Numbered from the stretch's first letter, positions 1-9,766 are shown. The stretch: DNA of 64,000 bases from Lactobacillus johnsonii (GCF_014058685.1 NZ_CP059055.1:248001-312000); one strand, 5' to 3'. Numbers and translations are program-made. Notes: generated from the sequence alone by a model not told the origin.

Positions 1-1
1 T

Positions 2-286
2 GTTTTGACACAAAATAAGTGTAGCAACATTATTCGATATGCAGGCGATAAATTAAGAAGTGAGAAAAAATCAAGCTTCAACTCAGGAATTCGATTAGTT
101 TTTAATGCCTGTGCAACTTTAATTGCCCAAAAAGATAAGTTATCTTATGATAAAAATTCTTTGACGCAAGAAGAGTTACAAAAAATTGATCATCCACAAA
201 GTGTAAGTTTAGTTTGGGGATTAGTGATTGCAGCTTTAATTAGTTTTGGATTAGTTTTATTCAAAAGCACGCGAAAGCCACATTAG
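2..286 (+). CDS. Unknown protein, C-terminal part (cut by window start)
   Basis: The reading frame is open from the window edge to a TAG at 284-286, so the true start probably lies upstream; the TTG at position 5 has no visible ribosome binding site. The visible part is a basic N-terminal stretch, a polar middle and one hydrophobic segment near the C-terminus (VWGLVIAALISFGLVLF) followed by a short basic tail, which suggests a single-pass membrane protein with a cytoplasmic end. I do not recognise the family. It is followed directly by an M-box leader belonging to the next gene. Confidence 0.5.
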   Translation, partial: VLTQNKCSNIIRYAGDKLRSEKKSSFNSGIRLVFNACATLIAQKDKLSYDKNSLTQEELQKIDHPQSVSLVWGLVIAALISFGLVLFKSTRKPH

Positions 287-289
287 GGC

Positions 290-318
290 TTGACTAAAAG
301 CTAGTTAGCCGTTAAAGT
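290..318 (+). promoter_or_regulatory. Promoter for the M-box transcript
   Basis: TTGACT at 290-295 and TAAAGT at 313-318 are separated by 17 bases, a good match to a vegetative sigma-A promoter. It starts just after the preceding stop codon and about 30 bases before the conserved M-box sequence. Confidence 0.6.
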
Positions 319-339
319 ATCAATAGAAATTAAATATTA

Positions 340-505
340 GAGCAAATAAACTGTTAGGTGAGACTCCTACGTGAACACATGCTGTCGCCCAGCAACATCC
401 AGAGATGCCAACGGGTCAAACAGGGATCGTCGATATAAGGCCCTCCCCAGCCAGCTAGTTATATTTTTATAACCTTACGTCACGTAGTGTTAAAACTGAA
501 CGACG
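340..505 (+). ncRNA. M-box (ykoK) magnesium riboswitch
   Basis: The conserved M-box blocks are readable in order: GTTAGGTGAGACTCCTAC near 353, GCTGTCGCCCAGCAACATCC near 380, CCAACGGGTCAAACAGGGAT near 408 and the closing strand near 480. M-box RNAs bind Mg2+ and in Firmicutes usually shut off Mg2+ transporters by transcription termination when Mg2+ is plentiful. A strong terminator follows at 528-557. Recognition is from family knowledge; the exact ends are approximate. Confidence 0.9.
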
Positions 506-527
506 AGTATAAAAATCGCTTGGATTT

Positions 528-557
528 AAGCCGATGCAGTTTTTGCATCGGCTTTTT
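528..557 (+). terminator. Expression-platform terminator of the M-box
   Basis: An 11-bp perfect stem (AAGCCGATGCA pairing with TGCATCGGCTT), a 5-base loop and a T run. It lies between the M-box aptamer and the ATPase-like gene, so it is the expected off switch at high Mg2+. Confidence 0.85.
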
Positions 558-593
558 GTTTGTTTGCTAGGTTCTTAAGAAAGGATGTTGAAG

Positions 594-1616
594 ATGTTAA
601 AAATCAACACTTCCGGCAAAAGACATACTACAGACACCAAGCTGGTGCGCCGGATTGCATGCGAAGATAAATTTGCAACACTGCAACGATTAAAAACCTC
701 AATTAGTGGCCTTCAAACTAAAGATGCGAGGCAACGCTTAGCAAAAAATGGTCCTAACGAAATTGTAAATAAACCTAAAAATACTAGACTTCAATTTTTA
801 TGTGAAGCATTTATGACGCCTTTTACAAGTATTCTTTTAGGCTTAGCAATTGTATCTATTATGCTTAACTATAAATTAAAAGTTCATAATTTAGATACAC
901 CTGTTTTAATTATTTTAGTTTTAGCTATTTCTGGAATATTAAGTTTCATTCAAAATATCAAAATTAGAGCGGCTATTCAAAATTTACTACATAAAATATC
1001 ACCCACTACTAAAGTTATGCGCGACTGCATGCCACAAGAGTTGGCAACTAAAGAGTTAGTGGCTGGGGATATTATCTTGTTACAAGCTGGAGAAGTGGTT
1101 CCGGCAGATGTAAGAATTTTAAAGAATAATAATATAATTTGTTCAGCCGATTTCTTTATGGATGAAGATAATCCAGTATATAAGAGTGAAATTACTTCTT
1201 TAGGTCAGAGAAACAATCATGGTTATGTAGACTATGCCAATATTTTATACGCAGGTACCAGAATTATCTCTGGTTCTGGAGTTGGAGTAGTATTTGCGAC
1301 TGGAAAAGAGACTATTTTTGGAAAATTATCTCAAAATATTTCCAAGATGGAATTAAAGAAGCACGTGTTTAATTTAGATACCAGAAATTTAACAAGAGTA
1401 TTTTTAATTCTAGCTGCAGTTATTGTTCCTTTGTTTTTAGTAATTAGTAGTATGATGCATGGCAACTGGGAAAATACTTTAGTATTTGCTCTTGCAGTAG
1501 TTGTCGGATTAACCTCTGATGCAGTTCCTATTTCTATCACTAGCCAATTACTAAAAAATTCAATTCACCATCCGAGTAATAGCATGGTAATGAAAAAACA
1601 AAATCAATCTAACTAG
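594..1616 (+). CDS. Shortened MgtA-like P-type ATPase lacking catalytic motifs
   Basis: A 340-residue protein resembling the N-terminal third of Mg2+-transporting P-type ATPases: cation-ATPase N-domain (about 25-65, with LAKNGPNEIV), first membrane pair (about 70-125), actuator-like domain (about 130-235) and a second membrane pair (about 258-310). Family members are about 850-900 residues. Here the actuator TGES motif is replaced (SADFFMDEDN), the TM4 PEGLP-type motif reads SDAVP, and the protein ends before the DKTGT phosphorylation site. It cannot pump by the known mechanism. The ATG at 594 is preferred over 585, which overlaps the AAGGA site at 581-585. It sits behind an M-box and before its own terminator, so it is either a decaying pump or a repurposed Mg2+-responsive membrane protein. 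Confidence 0.8.
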   Translation: MLKINTSGKRHTTDTKLVRRIACEDKFATLQRLKTSISGLQTKDARQRLAKNGPNEIVNKPKNTRLQFLCEAFMTPFTSILLGLAIVSIMLNYKLKVHNLDTPVLIILVLAISGILSFIQNIKIRAAIQNLLHKISPTTKVMRDCMPQELATKELVAGDIILLQAGEVVPADVRILKNNNIICSADFFMDEDNPVYKSEITSLGQRNNHGYVDYANILYAGTRIISGSGVGVVFATGKETIFGKLSQNISKMELKKHVFNLDTRNLTRVFLILAAVIVPLFLVISSMMHGNWENTLVFALAVVVGLTSDAVPISITSQLLKNSIHHPSNSMVMKKQNQSN

Positions 1617-1643
1617 GAATTTCTAAAAAGAAATTCCTTTTTT
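1615..1643 (+). terminator. Terminator after the ATPase-like gene
   Basis: A 9-bp perfect stem (AGGAATTTC / GAAATTCCT) with a 6-base loop and a T run, overlapping the stop codon. Confidence 0.8.
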
Positions 1644-1670
1644 GGTACACAAATTTATGTAGGCATGCTA

Positions 1671-1679
1671 TGTTATACT
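1671..1679 (+). promoter_or_regulatory. Extended -10 upstream of metG
   Basis: TGTTATACT matches an extended -10 (TGnTATACT) 35 bases before the metG start. No good -35 is present at the usual distance, as is tolerated with an extended -10. Confidence 0.4.
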
Positions 1680-1713
1680 AGCAGTTAAAAGACTTATGAG
1701 AGGAAGAATAAAG

Positions 1714-3690
1714 ATGGCTGAAAAGAAAACTTTCTATATTACTACACCTATTTACTATCCATCTGGAAAATTAACTATCGGTAATGCATACACTACTATT
1801 GCTGCTGATACCATGACTCGTTATAAAAAATCTCGCGGTTTTGATACATTCTTCTTAACTGGAACTGATGAACATGGACTTAAGATTGAGCAAAAAGCTG
1901 AAGCACAAGGAATTAAACCACAAGAATTTGTAGATAAAATGGCTGATTCCTATAAGGACCTATGGAAAATGTTAGACGTTTCCTATGATCGCTTCATTAG
2001 AACAACTGATGAAGATCACGTTAAAGCTGTACAAAAGATTTTTGAAAGATTATTAAAACAAGGAGATATTTACTTAGGTGAGTACACTGGTTGGTATTCT
2101 GTAGAAGATGAAGAATACTTCACTGAATCACAACTTGCTGAAGTATATAAAGATGATGATGGCAATGTGATTGGCGGAAAGGCTCCATCAGGACATGAAG
2201 TACGTTTAGTTAAGGAACCATCATACTTCTTCAGAATGAGTAAATATGCTGATCGCTTACTTCAATACTACAAGGATCACCCAGACTTTATTTTGCCTCA
2301 CTCTCGTGAGAAAGAAATGGTAAATAACTTTATTAAGCCAGGCTTAGAAGACTTATCTGTCACTCGTACGACTGTTGATTGGGGAATTCCTGTGCCTAGT
2401 GATCCTAAGCATGTTGTTTATGTTTGGATTGATGCTCTTTCTAACTATATTACTGCTCTTGGATATGGTTCAGATAATGATGCATTATTTAAGAAATATT
2501 GGCCAGCTGACGTACATTTAGTTGGTAAGGAAATTGTTCGCTTCCACACTATTTATTGGCCAATTATGTTAATGGCACTTGATCTTCCTCTTCCAAAGCA
2601 AATCTTTGGGCATGGCTGGGTATTAATGAGAGACGGTAAAATGTCTAAATCAAAGGGTAATGCCGTTTACCCAGAAATGATTGTTAAACGTTATGGCTTA
2701 GATGCTCTTCGTTATTACTTGATGCGTGCAATTCCATTTGGTTCAGATGGTATTTTTACTCCGGAAGATTTTGTTGAAAGAGTTAACTTTGATTTGGCTA
2801 ATGACTTAGGTAACTTGTTAAATAGAACTGTTTCAATGATTAATCAATATCAAGATGGCCAAGTTGCTCCAGTTGCTTCAGAACAGGATGAATTTGCAAA
2901 AGATTTAATTAAAACAGCTAATGAAACAATTGCTGAATATCAAAAACAAATGGATGCCCTCCACTTCTCTCAAGCTTTAGATAGTGTTTGGAAGCTCATT
3001 TCTCGTGCAAATAAATATATTGATGAAACTACACCTTGGACGTTAAACAAAGAGGGCAAGAGTGAAGAACTATCTAAAGTAATGACTAACTTGGCTGAAA
3101 GTTTACGTTTAATTGCAATTTTAATTGCACCAGTTATGACGCAGAGCCCAGTTAAGATGTTTGAACAACTCGGACTTGACTGGAAGAATGATGATCAAAA
3201 GAAACTTGATTTTGGCGGCTTTGACTGGAACATTAAGGTAACAGAAAAGCCGACGCCAATCTTCCCACGACTTAAAAATGATGTTGAAGTTAAGTACATT
3301 AAGGAAGAAATGAAGAAGGCTAAGCCAAAGAAGAAGACTAGAAGTCAACAAAAAGAAGAAAAACACATTACAATTGATGATTTTGACAAAGTCAAAATTC
3401 AAGTAGGTCAAATTTTATCCGTTGAGCCAGTAAAGGGATCAAGTAAATTATTAATGTTTAAACTTGATTTTGGTGATGGAAACGAACGTCAAATTTTAAG
3501 TGGTATTCGTAAGTTTTATCCAGATGCAAGTGAACTTTTAGATAAAAAGGTCCTTGCAGTTACTAACTTAAAGCCACGTAAGATGCTAGGACATGAAAGT
3601 CAAGGTATGCTTTTATCTAGTGAAAAGGATGGCAAGGTTAAGTTAGCTATTGTTGGCGATGAACATGAGGTTGGAGCTGAATTAGGCTAA
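1714..3690 (+). CDS. metG: Methionyl-tRNA synthetase
   Basis: Charges tRNA-Met with methionine in the cytoplasm. The 658-residue protein has a class I catalytic core with the lactobacillus form of the HIGH region (YYPSGKLTIGNAYTT, near 13-27) and a clear KMSKS loop (GKMSKSKGNAVYP, near 309-321), an anticodon-binding helical domain (about 380-500) and a C-terminal EMAP/Trbp111-type tRNA-binding domain (about 555-658), as in Bacillus-type MetRS. The ATG at 1714 is preferred because the ATG at 1696 would use the ribosome binding site GAGAGGAAG as coding sequence. It opens an operon: the stop codon overlaps the start of tatD. Confidence 0.97.
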   Translation: MAEKKTFYITTPIYYPSGKLTIGNAYTTIAADTMTRYKKSRGFDTFFLTGTDEHGLKIEQKAEAQGIKPQEFVDKMADSYKDLWKMLDVSYDRFIRTTDEDHVKAVQKIFERLLKQGDIYLGEYTGWYSVEDEEYFTESQLAEVYKDDDGNVIGGKAPSGHEVRLVKEPSYFFRMSKYADRLLQYYKDHPDFILPHSREKEMVNNFIKPGLEDLSVTRTTVDWGIPVPSDPKHVVYVWIDALSNYITALGYGSDNDALFKKYWPADVHLVGKEIVRFHTIYWPIMLMALDLPLPKQIFGHGWVLMRDGKMSKSKGNAVYPEMIVKRYGLDALRYYLMRAIPFGSDGIFTPEDFVERVNFDLANDLGNLLNRTVSMINQYQDGQVAPVASEQDEFAKDLIKTANETIAEYQKQMDALHFSQALDSVWKLISRANKYIDETTPWTLNKEGKSEELSKVMTNLAESLRLIAILIAPVMTQSPVKMFEQLGLDWKNDDQKKLDFGGFDWNIKVTEKPTPIFPRLKNDVEVKYIKEEMKKAKPKKKTRSQQKEEKHITIDDFDKVKIQVGQILSVEPVKGSSKLLMFKLDFGDGNERQILSGIRKFYPDASELLDKKVLAVTNLKPRKMLGHESQGMLLSSEKDGKVKLAIVGDEHEVGAELG

Positions 3691-4463
3691 TGGAGATTTT
3701 TGATTCGCATACACACTTAAATGATGCATCTTTTCGCGGAAAAGAAGACATTTATCTTGAACGAGCTAAAGAATTAGGTGTTGTGAAAAGTGCGGTTGCT
3801 GGACAAGATCCTGAATTTAACGAACGTGCGATTGACTTGAGTCAAAGATTCGATAACTTATATGCTATTGTTGGCTATTGCCCGGATGTTGCTAAAGACT
3901 ATGATCAAAAAGCTGAGGATAAGCTAGTTGAGCAACTAAAAGAACCTAAAACTGTCGCGTTAGGAGAAATTGGACTAGATTATTATTGGGATGAATCCCC
4001 GAGAGAGGTACAACGCAAAGTTTTTGCGCGACAACTTGATTTGGCTCATAGTTTGAAAATGCCTGTTAATATTCATACTCGAGATGCTTTTGAAGATACT
4101 TATCAAGTTTTGAAAGATAGTCATGTCGGTGAATATGGTGGGATAATTCATAATTTCAATGGTGATCCGGAATGGCTCAATAAGTTTCTTGACTTAGGGA
4201 TGATGGTTTCATTTTCTGGTGTGGTTTCTTTTACTAAAGCAGTTGATGTTCATGCTTCAGCTAAGGTTGTGCCGTGGGACAAATTTTTAATTGAAACTGA
4301 TGCTCCATATTTAACACCGAAGCCATACCGTGGAAAACAAAATGAAACAGGATATGTGCGTTATGTAGCTGAAGCAATTGCCGATTTGCGTGGAAGCTCT
4401 GTTGAAGAAGTAGCCAAGCATACATTTGAGAATACGATGAGGGCATATGGAATCAGAAAATAA
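3690..4463 (+). CDS. tatD: TatD-family metal-dependent DNase
   Basis: A 257-residue TIM-barrel hydrolase of the TatD/YabD family, 3'-5' DNase/RNase activity in characterised members. Metal ligands are visible: HTH near residue 7 (FDSHTHLND), the Glu of GEIGLDYYW (near 92-100), the His of NIHTRDA (near 129) and HNF (near 154), and the Asp of IETDAPYLTP (near 204-213). It overlaps metG by one base (TAATG) and is itself overlapped 17 bases by rnmV, so translation is probably coupled. The metG-tatD-rnmV-ksgA order is standard in Firmicutes. Confidence 0.95.
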   Translation: MEIFDSHTHLNDASFRGKEDIYLERAKELGVVKSAVAGQDPEFNERAIDLSQRFDNLYAIVGYCPDVAKDYDQKAEDKLVEQLKEPKTVALGEIGLDYYWDESPREVQRKVFARQLDLAHSLKMPVNIHTRDAFEDTYQVLKDSHVGEYGGIIHNFNGDPEWLNKFLDLGMMVSFSGVVSFTKAVDVHASAKVVPWDKFLIETDAPYLTPKPYRGKQNETGYVRYVAEAIADLRGSSVEEVAKHTFENTMRAYGIRK

Positions 4464-5010
4464 AAAACAATTTAATGCTGTAATAGTTGTTGAAGGTCGA
4501 GATGATACCAAACGTCTAAAACAATTTTTTCCTGGAATTGAAACTATTGAAACCAATGGTTCAGAGGTATCTGAACAAACTTTAGCTGAAATAAAGAAAC
4601 TTTCGCAAACTAGAGAAATAATTATTTTTACTGACCCAGATTATAATGGCGAAAGGATTCGACGTTTAGTTACCCAAGCAGCTCCTCAGGCTAAGCAAGC
4701 TTTTATTACACGCAAAGAAGGAGAACCAACTAAGCGTGGAAATAGTTTAGGAGTTGAACACGCTTCAAAAGAAGCTTTGATTCGTGCTTTAAGTGATTTG
4801 CATGAAGTTAAACCGATAGAAAGTGATATCACTAAGGAAAAGTACGATGAGTTAGGCTTAGGAATGAGCTCGGGTGCTCGTCTTTTACGTGAGAAGGTTG
4901 GGATTAAGCTAGGAATTGGATATGGAAATAGTAAACAATTTTATAAACGCTTAAAGATGTTTGGAATTACTTATGATGAATTAAAGAGGGCAGTTGAAGA
5001 TGTCAAATAG
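4447..5010 (+). CDS. rnmV: Ribonuclease M5
   Basis: A 187-residue Toprim-domain endoribonuclease that performs the final maturation of 5S rRNA in low-GC Gram-positives. The Toprim acidic residues appear in [11 protein letters not shown] (near 14-24) and [12 protein letters not shown] (near 58-69), and the C-terminal part has the family sequence around [12 protein letters not shown]. Start overlaps the end of tatD and the end overlaps the ksgA start region, indicating tight coupling. Confidence 0.95.
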   Translation: MESENKKQFNAVIVVEGRDDTKRLKQFFPGIETIETNGSEVSEQTLAEIKKLSQTREIIIFTDPDYNGERIRRLVTQAAPQAKQAFITRKEGEPTKRGNSLGVEHASKEALIRALSDLHEVKPIESDITKEKYDELGLGMSSGARLLREKVGIKLGIGYGNSKQFYKRLKMFGITYDELKRAVEDVK

Positions 5011-5890
5011 TATGCCGATTGCAAGTCCAGTTAGAACTCAAGCAATTGTTAATCGCTATTTTATGCATGCGAAAAAGAATTTAGGTCAAAACTTTTTAGT
5101 AGATTTACCAGCAATTAAAGGAATTGTTGAAGCAGCAGATATTCAGCCAGGAGACCAAGTTATTGAAATTGGACCTGGAATTGGTTCATTAACTGAACAA
5201 CTTCTTTTAGCTGGAGCCAAAGTTTTGGCTTATGAGGTTGATCAAGATTTACCAGAAATCTTAAACAATGAATTGCCACAAAAAATTGATGGTGAAGAAT
5301 TGAAAGATCGGTTTAAGTTAGTAATGAAAGATGTATTGAAAGCTAACTTTGTAGAGGATAATGATGGCTTTCTTGATTTAAGTAAATCAGTTAAGATTGT
5401 TGCTAATTTACCTTACTACATTACAACTCCAATTATTTTTAATCTGATTAAGAGTGATTTAGATTTTTCAAGTTTAACCTTAATGATGCAAAAAGAAGTT
5501 GCTGAACGGTTAGTTGCTAAGCCTAAAACAAAGGAATATGGTCCCTTGTCTATTGCAGTGCAAAGCCGGATGAATGTTCGCTTAGCCGAAGAAGTAAAGA
5601 GCACATCTTTCATGCCAAGACCTAAAGTTGATTCCGCGGTTGTTGTCTTAACGCCACTTCTTGAAAAGCCTGACATTAATGATTATGCATTCTTCGATCA
5701 TGTAGTGAAAATGTGTTTTGCTCAACGTCGTAAAACTTTAGCTAATAATTTGAAGACTTTAATTAAAGATAAAGATGAACGCGAGAAATTAATTAATGAT
5801 CTAGGGTTAGATGTTAGAGTTCGTCCGGAAGAATTAACTCTAAATCAATTTGTTCAGTTGGCACATCTTCTAAAAGATCGGCAAGCATAA
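5000..5890 (+). CDS. ksgA: 16S rRNA (adenine1518/1519-N6) dimethyltransferase
   Basis: Dimethylates the two adjacent adenines in the 3'-terminal hairpin of 16S rRNA using SAM; loss gives kasugamycin resistance. The 296-residue protein has the characteristic start [11 protein letters not shown] (near 24-34), SAM motif [10 protein letters not shown] (near 57-66), and the catalytic [10 protein letters not shown] (near 136-145), followed by FAQRRKTL in the C-terminal domain. ATG 5000 lies 9 bases after GAGGG, a better spacing than the TTG at 4994. Last gene of the metG operon. Confidence 0.96.
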   Translation: MSNSMPIASPVRTQAIVNRYFMHAKKNLGQNFLVDLPAIKGIVEAADIQPGDQVIEIGPGIGSLTEQLLLAGAKVLAYEVDQDLPEILNNELPQKIDGEELKDRFKLVMKDVLKANFVEDNDGFLDLSKSVKIVANLPYYITTPIIFNLIKSDLDFSSLTLMMQKEVAERLVAKPKTKEYGPLSIAVQSRMNVRLAEEVKSTSFMPRPKVDSAVVVLTPLLEKPDINDYAFFDHVVKMCFAQRRKTLANNLKTLIKDKDEREKLINDLGLDVRVRPEELTLNQFVQLAHLLKDRQA

Positions 5891-5910
5891 AACGGTTACA
5901 AATTACAGAC

Positions 5911-5939
5911 TTGAAAAAATATTAAATTTTTGATAAAAT
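5911..5939 (+). promoter_or_regulatory. Promoter of veg
   Basis: TTGAAA at 5911-5916, a 17-base spacer and TAAAAT at 5934-5939, close to the sigma-A consensus; the Bacillus veg promoter is also very strong. Confidence 0.65.
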
Positions 5940-5965
5940 GAATCCAAGCAAAGGAGTGACGTCCA

Positions 5966-6205
5966 GTGCCAACAACACTAATGGCAATTAAACAAAGTTT
6001 GGATTCTCATTTGGGTGAAAACTTAGTAGTAGTAGCTCAAGCAGGAAGAAAAAAAGTAACCCGTCGTAAAGGTAGATTAACTAAGACTTATCGGGCTGTA
6101 TTTGTTGTAGATCTTGACCAAGATCAAAATAATTTTGAACGAGTATCTTATAGTTATACCGATTTATTAACCAAAAACATTGAACTTGAGTTTGATGAAA
6201 TGTAG
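5966..6205 (+). CDS. veg: Veg family protein
   Basis: A 79-residue Veg (DUF1021) protein. In Bacillus subtilis Veg affects biofilm formation and possibly sporulation; its biochemical role is unclear. The conserved middle GRKKVTRRKGRLTKTY followed by FVVDLDQ is readable. GTG start at 5966, with AAAGGAGTG upstream. Its position between ksgA and purR is the usual one in Firmicutes. Own promoter and terminator make it monocistronic. Confidence 0.93.
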   Translation: MPTTLMAIKQSLDSHLGENLVVVAQAGRKKVTRRKGRLTKTYRAVFVVDLDQDQNNFERVSYSYTDLLTKNIELEFDEM

Positions 6206-6227
6206 TCGACAATAGAATATTACGAAC

Positions 6228-6265
6228 AATCACTAGTATTTCACTTAAAATGCTAGTGATTTTTC
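6228..6265 (+). terminator. Terminator after veg
   Basis: AATCACTAG pairs with CTAGTGATT across a 16-base loop that has further AT pairs; followed by TTTTCTTT. Confidence 0.75.
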
Positions 6266-6322
6266 TTTATATAGAGTATATTTAAACGTAGAAATCTATT
6301 TAATGTTTAGGAAGGTAAAAGC

Positions 6323-7159
6323 ATGAAACGTTCAGAAAGATTAGTTGATATGGTTAAGTATCTTTTGGCTCGCCCTCATACTTTGATTGCATTACCATTT
6401 TTTGCAGATCGCTATGGTGCAGCAAAATCTTCAATTTCAGAAGATTTGGCAATTTTACGTCAAACTTTAGCCAACGATCAAAATGGAATTTTAGAAACTG
6501 TAGCGGGAGCAGCAGGTGGAGTAAGATACATTCCTTTTGTAGGAAAAAAAGAAGCTACAGACTATCTTCATGATTTAGCTGACCGTATTGAAGATCCTGA
6601 TCGTATTTTACCCGGTAATTTTGTTTACTTATCCGATATTTTAGGTTCGCCGCAAGATTTACGTCAAATTGGACAACTGATTGCTACCAAATATGCCTAC
6701 AGTAATATTGACTATGTAATGACGATTGAGACTAAAGGAATTGCTCTTGCACAAGCAGTAAGTCGTTTCTTAAATGTGCCATTTGTAATGGTTAGAAGAC
6801 GTCCTAAAATTACTGAAGGATCAACAATTTCAGTTAATTATGTTGCTTCTTCAAGTGAACGAGTTGAAAAAATGGAGTTGGCCAAAAGACTCCTCCCAGA
6901 AGGAAGTAATGTACTAATTGTCGATGACTTCATGAAAGGTGGAGGCACTTTAACTGGGATGGAAGAACTAGTTAAAGAATTTAAAGGTACTGTTGCCGGT
7001 ATGTGTGTACTTTGCGAAACAAAGTATGCCTCTCAAAAAGTAGTTGATGACTACCAATCTTTAATTAAAATCACTGAAGTTGACAGGGATAAGAAACTAA
7101 TCAAAGTACGACCAGGTAATTTCTTAGAGCAGACAGACTTCAATCGTTTCCCAAAATGA
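6323..7159 (+). CDS. purR: Purine operon repressor PurR
   Basis: A 278-residue Bacillus-type PurR: N-terminal winged helix (about 1-75) and a C-terminal phosphoribosyltransferase fold (about 90-270) that binds PRPP as inducer. The PRPP motif VLIVDDFMKGGGTLTG is present near 192-207. It represses purine synthesis and transport genes. ATG start with AGGAAGG upstream. No PurBox pair was confirmed by eye near its own promoter. Confidence 0.94.
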   Translation: MKRSERLVDMVKYLLARPHTLIALPFFADRYGAAKSSISEDLAILRQTLANDQNGILETVAGAAGGVRYIPFVGKKEATDYLHDLADRIEDPDRILPGNFVYLSDILGSPQDLRQIGQLIATKYAYSNIDYVMTIETKGIALAQAVSRFLNVPFVMVRRRPKITEGSTISVNYVASSSERVEKMELAKRLLPEGSNVLIVDDFMKGGGTLTGMEELVKEFKGTVAGMCVLCETKYASQKVVDDYQSLIKITEVDRDKKLIKVRPGNFLEQTDFNRFPK

Positions 7160-7206
7160 TATACTGATAGATAGCTTAAATACAATATTGAGGGGATATT
7201 AAATTC

Positions 7207-8592
7207 ATGAATAAATATGTTGTTATCTTAGCTGCTGGAAAAGGTACCCGTATGAAGTCAAAACTTTACAAGGTATTACATAAGGTTTGCGGAAAAACGA
7301 TGGTAGAACATGTCGTTGAGGCAGCAAAGGGAACTAATCCAGATAAGATTATCACTGTTGTTGGTAATGGCGCAGAGAGTGTTAAAGATGTATTAGCAGG
7401 TCAGTCAGAATTTGCTTTTCAAGAAAAGCAATTAGGAACTGGAGATGCAGTTTTAGCAGCAAATGATCTATTAGAGAATTTAGAGGGATCAACTTTAGTT
7501 GCTACTGGGGATACTCCATTATTTACAGCCGAAACCTTTAATAACTTATTTAAAAAACACGAAGAGAGCGGAAATAGTGCAACTGTTTTGACCGCAAAAG
7601 CTCCAAATCCATTTGGCTATGGACGTATCATTCGTGACGAAGATGGAAATGTTCTGAGAATTGTTGAACAAAAAGATGGTACTCCAGAAGAGTTAGCTGT
7701 TGATGAAATTAATACTGGTGTTTTTTGTTTTGACAATAAAGAATTATTTAAAGCTCTAAAACAAGTAGGTAACGATAACGCGCAAGGTGAATACTATCTA
7801 ACTGATGTTTTAGAAATTATGCGCAAGGCTGGTCACAAGGTTGGTGCATATGAAATGCCAGACTTTAGTGAAAGTCTAGGGGTTAACGACCGAATAGCTC
7901 TTGCTCAAGCAACTAAAATTATGCAAAGAAGAATCAATGAGGAACACATGAGAAATGGTGTATCATTTATTGATCCTGATACTGCATATATTGATAGCGA
8001 TGTTAAAATTGGCAACGATACTGTTATCGAAGGAAATGTTGTTATTAAGGGTAAAACCGAAATTGGTAGTAACTGCTATATTACTAATAGTTCAAGAATC
8101 ATTGACTCTAAGATCGGCAACAATGTAACTATCACTTCTTCAACTCTTCAAGAAGCTCAAATGGATGATAATACTGACATTGGTCCTAACTCACACCTTC
8201 GTCCAAAGGCCGTAATTCGCAAAGGTGCACATATTGGTAACTTTGTTGAAATTAAGAAGGCTGAAATTGGAGAAAATACCAAGGTAGGACACTTAACTTA
8301 TGTTGGAGATGCAACTTTAGGTAAAGATATTAATATTGGCTGCGGAACTATTTTCTCTAACTACGATGGCGTTAAGAAGTTCCATACTAATGTTGGTGAT
8401 CATTCATTCATTGGTGCAGGTGCTACGATTATTGCTCCAGTTAATATTGCTGATCATGCATTTGTTGCAGCAGATTCTACAATTACTAAAGATGTTGAGA
8501 AGTACGATATGGCAATTGCTAGAGGTAGACAAACTAATAAACCAGATTATTGGCACAAATTACCTTTGGCAAAAGACAAAGAATGGGAATAA
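7207..8592 (+). CDS. glmU: Bifunctional GlmU: UDP-GlcNAc pyrophosphorylase / GlcN-1-P acetyltransferase
   Basis: Makes UDP-N-acetylglucosamine for peptidoglycan and teichoic acid. The 461-residue protein has the N-terminal nucleotidyl motif [16 protein letters not shown] (near 8-23) and a C-terminal left-handed beta helix of hexapeptide repeats (about 250-440) with the acetyltransferase region around [10 protein letters not shown]. Length is normal. It follows purR by 47 bases and precedes prs. Confidence 0.96.
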   Translation: MNKYVVILAAGKGTRMKSKLYKVLHKVCGKTMVEHVVEAAKGTNPDKIITVVGNGAESVKDVLAGQSEFAFQEKQLGTGDAVLAANDLLENLEGSTLVATGDTPLFTAETFNNLFKKHEESGNSATVLTAKAPNPFGYGRIIRDEDGNVLRIVEQKDGTPEELAVDEINTGVFCFDNKELFKALKQVGNDNAQGEYYLTDVLEIMRKAGHKVGAYEMPDFSESLGVNDRIALAQATKIMQRRINEEHMRNGVSFIDPDTAYIDSDVKIGNDTVIEGNVVIKGKTEIGSNCYITNSSRIIDSKIGNNVTITSSTLQEAQMDDNTDIGPNSHLRPKAVIRKGAHIGNFVEIKKAEIGENTKVGHLTYVGDATLGKDINIGCGTIFSNYDGVKKFHTNVGDHSFIGAGATIIAPVNIADHAFVAADSTITKDVEKYDMAIARGRQTNKPDYWHKLPLAKDKEWE

Positions 8593-8596
8593 ATTT

Positions 8597-8628
8597 AAAA
8601 GAAGTTGTTAAATACAACTTCTTTTTTT
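8597..8628 (+). terminator. Terminator after glmU
   Basis: AAAAGAAGTTGT pairs with ACAACTTCTTTT around TAAAT; long T run. Confidence 0.85.
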
Positions 8629-8702
8629 GCTATTTACAAGCGTAACAAGCATTTTTTTGCTATTATTAAATGTGGAATTGTAATTTTTCGGTGGAGGAAA
8701 TT

Positions 8703-9674
8703 ATGTCTCAATTAGACAAAGAAATTAAAATTTTTGCGCTCAACTCTAATAAGCCTTTAGCAGAAAAAATTGCTGATAAGGTGGGAGTTAAGCTTGGTAA
8801 GTCTGATGTTAAACGTTTCAGCGATGGTGAAATTCAAATTAACATCGATGAATCAGTTCGTGGTAAAGATGTTTATTTAGTGCAATCAACTTCAGCTCCA
8901 GTAAATGATAATTTAATGGAATTGTTAATCATGATTGATGCTGTTAAGCGTGCTTCGGCTAGAAGTGTTAACTTAGTAATGCCTTACTACGGATATGCAC
9001 GTCAAGATAGAAAGACCCGTGCACGTGAACCAATTACAGCTAAGTTAGTAGCTGATATGTTACAAAAAGCTGGTGCTGATCGAGTACTTTCACTTGATTT
9101 ACATGCCCCACAAATTCAAGGATTCTTTGATATCCCTGTTGATAATTTGATGGGTGCACCTCTTCTTGCGGACTACTTCTTAAGCCATGATTTAGAAAAA
9201 GATGCTGTTGTAGTTTCACCTGATCATGGTGGTGTAACTAGAGCAAGAAAGCTAGCAGAATTCCTTAAGACTCCAATTGCAATTGTTGACAAGCGCCGTC
9301 CAAAGGCAAATGTTGCTGAAGTTATGAACATTATTGGAGATGTAAAAGGCAAGCGTGCCATTATTATTGATGATATGATCGATACTGCTGGTACTATTAC
9401 TTTAGCATCTCAAGCTTTAATGGATGCTGGTGCAACTGAAGTTTATGCTTCAGCTACCCATGCTGTTTTATCAGGTCCCGCAATTGAACGTTTGAATAAT
9501 TCACCAATTAAGAAATTGATCTTAACTGATTCAATTAACCAACCTGAAGAAAAAGATTTATCTAAGGCTGAAATTGTTTCTGTTGGACCATTAATGGGTG
9601 AAGCAATTAAATTGATTCAAGAACATAAACCAGTTAGTCCACTATTTAATACTCGTTTTCAATCACATAATTAA
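8703..9674 (+). CDS. prs: Ribose-phosphate pyrophosphokinase
   Basis: Makes PRPP from ribose-5-phosphate and ATP, supplying purine, pyrimidine, His and Trp synthesis and the PurR inducer. The 323-residue protein has FSDGEIQI near 38-45, the catalytic [18 protein letters not shown] (near 131-148) and PRPP loop [13 protein letters not shown] (near 219-231). ATG 8703 follows TGGAGGAAATT; the upstream in-frame ATG at 8670 lacks a binding site. Adjacent to glmU as in Bacillus. Confidence 0.96.
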   Translation: MSQLDKEIKIFALNSNKPLAEKIADKVGVKLGKSDVKRFSDGEIQINIDESVRGKDVYLVQSTSAPVNDNLMELLIMIDAVKRASARSVNLVMPYYGYARQDRKTRAREPITAKLVADMLQKAGADRVLSLDLHAPQIQGFFDIPVDNLMGAPLLADYFLSHDLEKDAVVVSPDHGGVTRARKLAEFLKTPIAIVDKRRPKANVAEVMNIIGDVKGKRAIIIDDMIDTAGTITLASQALMDAGATEVYASATHAVLSGPAIERLNNSPIKKLILTDSINQPEEKDLSKAEIVSVGPLMGEAIKLIQEHKPVSPLFNTRFQSHN

Positions 9675-9679
9675 GTAAT

Positions 9680-9717
9680 AAAAACCAATATCTATCTACT
9701 TAGGTATTGGTTTTTTT
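9680..9717 (+). terminator. Terminator after prs
   Basis: AAAAACCAATA pairs with TATTGGTTTTT around a short loop; T run. Confidence 0.85.
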
Positions 9718-9752
9718 GTCCTATAAGAGCTATACCTTTATTTTAAAAATAG

Positions 9753-9766
9753 AAAAAGCGTTTACA
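9753..9766 (+). promoter_or_regulatory. cre-like site upstream of the LacI-type regulator
   Basis: AAAAAGCGTTTACA matches 12 of 14 positions of a typical CcpA site (TGAAAGCGTTTACA), 61 bases before the regulator start. Suggests glucose repression of the maltose module; inferred. Confidence 0.5.

Noticed and set aside
8585-8592. Sequence GAATGGGAATAA shared by the ends of glmU and guaA as a possible att site
   Set aside because: It simply encodes the same C-terminal residues (EWE) and stop; no further homology around it.
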